Origin: a bacterium
GTDB taxonomy: Bacteria > Patescibacteriota > Microgenomatia > JAADGY01
DNA: 5,909 bases
Assembly: GCA_013152165.1 (NCBI GenBank)
Contig: JAADGY010000076.1
Span: 1 to 5,909, forward strand
Direction: 5' to 3'
The first letter of the stretch is position 1, and each line of letters opens with the position of its first letter. Under the pieces are notes generated by a model, which saw only the letters and a program-made list of their open reading frames with translations, ran no database searches and was not told the DNA's origin. Position numbers and translations under genes: made by a program. Shown piece by piece: positions 4,667-5,909 of the stretch.

Positions 4667-5821
4667 GTGAGGATTAGGATTATAGGCATAGTTGTTATTG
4701 GCTGGTTGGTAGTGGGGGTGATGCCAGTAAAATCAACATATAGCCAAGATAGCTGTGCCGGCATCACATTAAAGTGGCTTTTGCCCAACCCAAGTGAGGG
4801 GAAGGAAAAAGCGTCTATTCGAAACCCAACTGGTCAAAGTTTAAATTTGGACAATTGGCAGATCGACGATGTTCCAGATGCTTCTTCACCAATAAACCTT
4901 AACGGCCGCATAGCCTCCTACAGCAGTCAAATAATTGAACCTTCGTCAGCCATGTTCAACAACTCCGGCGACCAGGTCAGATTGATATGCCAAGATCAAG
5001 TTATCGACTCGACCAGCTACACAGCCGCTCCTAAAGGTTCTTACTGGGCCAAAGATAAAAACGACAGCTGGTGCTGGACCAATAATCAGCCGGCTTTAGA
5101 TTTTTTATGTCCCCAGCCAACCCCAACCCCGACCTTAACCCCCACGCCCATACCAACCCCGTTTATTCACCCTGAAGCCGGTTGTTTTAATCTAATTATC
5201 ACCAAACTCTACCCTGCCCCCAACCGCTTTGAAAATGAAATGATTAAACTTTATAACCCCCACCCGTTTGCCATTGATTTGGCACCTTATTTTCTAGATG
5301 ACAAGCCTGGCCAGGCCGACCCAATTAGCCTGTTAGGTTCGATTAACCCCCTTAAAGAAAAACAGATTGTTTTGGATAAAGCCATCTTTAACAACTCCGG
5401 CGACCAGGCCAGATTAATCTGCGCCGGCAAAATCATCGACGCCTTTGGCTATCAAAAATCTTTTAAAGGCCAGATCGTCATCAAAGATAAAAATCAAAAA
5501 CTTTGCTGGCTGGCCTTTAATTTTTGGCAGGTGCCATGGCCTGATATAAGCTGTCCGCCAAAACCAACCGGCCAAGTCCCAATCATCAGCTTAAAAACCA
5601 AAAAGACATCCTCCTTTAAATCAAAATCGCCGTTTAACAAAACCTATTCTTTTGCCGGCCTTTCACAGCCCCTGGTTAATCAGACCAAAACCAACCTAAA
5701 TAAGCCAAACCATCCGCCCCAACCAAACCCAAACAGGCCCCAGATTAATTATTTTATTCCCCAGCTTGTTGGTTTAACCCTTTTTCTTATCTTCACCAAA
5801 AAACGCAGTCAGCGATCATAA
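4667..5821 (+). CDS. Secreted, C-terminally anchored protein with two lamin-tail-like domains
   Basis: The product has 384 residues and its exact function is unknown. The GTG start gives a clean signal peptide (MRIRIIG, then a hydrophobic core to about residue 21, then STYSQ); no earlier in-frame start exists after the previous gene's stop. Two related domains follow, about 30-148 and 173-296, each resembling a lamin-tail-type beta sandwich: an opening beta strand, a segment like LNLDNWQIDD or IDLAPYFLDD, then FNNSGDQxRLIC, an (V/I)IDxxxY strand and a closing Trp/Cys segment. Four cysteines recur at matching places (30/173, 108/252, 136/280, 148/296), suggesting two disulfides per domain. A Pro/Thr linker (149-165) joins them. 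A Lys/Ser/Asn/Pro-rich stalk (about 297-361) leads to a short hydrophobic segment (363-376) and a basic tail (KKRSQRS), so it is probably membrane-anchored and surface-exposed. There is no LPxTG motif. A role in surface binding or adhesion is inference. The lamin-tail assignment is from pattern only. Confidence 0.82.
   Translation: MRIRIIGIVVIGWLVVGVMPVKSTYSQDSCAGITLKWLLPNPSEGKEKASIRNPTGQSLNLDNWQIDDVPDASSPINLNGRIASYSSQIIEPSSAMFNNSGDQVRLICQDQVIDSTSYTAAPKGSYWAKDKNDSWCWTNNQPALDFLCPQPTPTPTLTPTPIPTPFIHPEAGCFNLIITKLYPAPNRFENEMIKLYNPHPFAIDLAPYFLDDKPGQADPISLLGSINPLKEKQIVLDKAIFNNSGDQARLICAGKIIDAFGYQKSFKGQIVIKDKNQKLCWLAFNFWQVPWPDISCPPKPTGQVPIISLKTKKTSSFKSKSPFNKTYSFAGLSQPLVNQTKTNLNKPNHPPQPNPNRPQINYFIPQLVGLTLFLIFTKKRSQRS
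4754..5554 (+). repeat. Internal domain duplication in the lamin-tail-like gene
   Basis: Copy 1 (about 4754-5110) and copy 2 (about 5183-5554) encode related domains offset by 144 codons. The best-conserved DNA is AACAACTCCGGCGACCAGG, identical at 4958-4976 and 5390-5408. The following 14 bases match at 11 positions, encoding RLIC. Outside this core, DNA similarity is low and the match shows mainly in the protein and in the four cysteines. This suggests an old duplication with a strongly constrained core, or local gene conversion in the core. Confidence 0.75.
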
Positions 5822-5825
5822 CCTG

Positions 5826-5863
5826 CCCCCCAAACTCCCCGCTCTCCCCACTCCCAAACTCCC
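5826..5863 (-). other. Potential G-quadruplex on the - strand (C-rich on the + strand)
   Basis: The + strand has five C-runs: 5826-5831, 5837-5840, 5846-5849, 5853-5855 and 5861-5863. They are separated by loops of 5, 5, 3 and 5 nt. The - strand therefore fits the G3+N1-7 quadruplex pattern with one spare G-tract, and the + strand could form an i-motif. An 11-bp direct repeat, CCCAAACTCCC, occurs at 5829-5839 and 5853-5863. The element starts 4 nt after the last stop codon and runs up to the terminal palindrome. Confidence 0.6.
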
Positions 5864-5909
5864 GAGGTCGGTTAGGAATGCCCGACCTCCGAGGTCAGGT
5901 ATTCCTAAC
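5862..5909. repeat. 39-nt near-perfect palindrome at the window end, with an extra half-unit
   Basis: Arms 5871-5889 and 5891-5909 are inverted around C5890. Of 19 positions, 17 are Watson-Crick pairs, one is G-U (5880/5900) and one is a mismatch (5883/5897). The outer ends are GTTAGGAAT and ATTCCTAAC. An additional CCGAGGTC at 5862-5869 repeats the central CCGAGGTC at 5889-5896, so an alternative 8-bp stem (5864-5871 with 5882-5889) can form. This looks like a unit of a dispersed palindromic intergenic repeat. It could also act as a transcription terminator for the last gene, but any T-run would lie beyond the window. Confidence 0.7.

Overview
This 5.9 kb window carries six genes, all on the + strand and tightly packed. 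It looks like chromosomal DNA from a small-genome Candidate Phyla Radiation (Patescibacteria) bacterium, probably of the Microgenomates type. That placement is inference. It rests on the compact layout, the Lys/Asn-rich proteins, a small membrane protein of a kind I associate with these genomes, a secreted lamin-tail-type protein with Pro/Thr linkers, and an FtsEX locus next to an unusual M23 peptidase. An intact release factor 2 and uninterrupted reading frames fit the standard bacterial code with UGA as stop. This argues against Gracilibacteria/Absconditabacteria, which read UGA as glycine. All six genes end in TAA.

Layout: 1-115 is a short intergenic segment with three small inverted repeats and a probable promoter. 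prfB (116-1192) encodes peptide chain release factor 2. A 40-nt gap with a well-formed promoter leads to a probable three-gene operon: a single-pass membrane protein of unknown function (1233-1817), ftsE (1826-2509) and ftsX (2496-3365, overlapping ftsE by 14 nt). After 59 nt with another promoter comes a secreted coiled-coil M23 peptidase (3425-4621). After 45 nt comes a secreted, C-terminally anchored protein with two lamin-tail-like domains (4667-5821). The last 88 nt are non-coding: a C-rich stretch able to form a G-quadruplex on the - strand, then a 39-nt near-perfect palindrome that ends exactly at the window edge.

How the genes fit together: FtsE (ATPase) and FtsX (membrane subunit with an external loop) form the type VII ABC complex that transmits ATP hydrolysis to a periplasmic or extracellular coiled-coil murein hydrolase or activator (EnvC, PcsB, CwlO in known systems). 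The M23 protein next door has the expected architecture and is the obvious partner. The unknown membrane protein ahead of ftsE may be an accessory subunit.

Most notable observations: (1) the M23 catalytic domain appears circularly permuted. The half with the HxH motif comes first, the half with HxxxD and the YxHL histidine comes last, and all the expected catalytic residues are present. (2) Three genes without a Shine-Dalgarno sequence each have a sigma70-like promoter whose -10 box ends 6-7 nt before the start codon, predicting leaderless mRNAs; the operon-internal genes ftsE and ftsX do have Shine-Dalgarno-like sites. (3) The lamin-tail-like protein is an internal duplication that keeps four cysteines in each copy.
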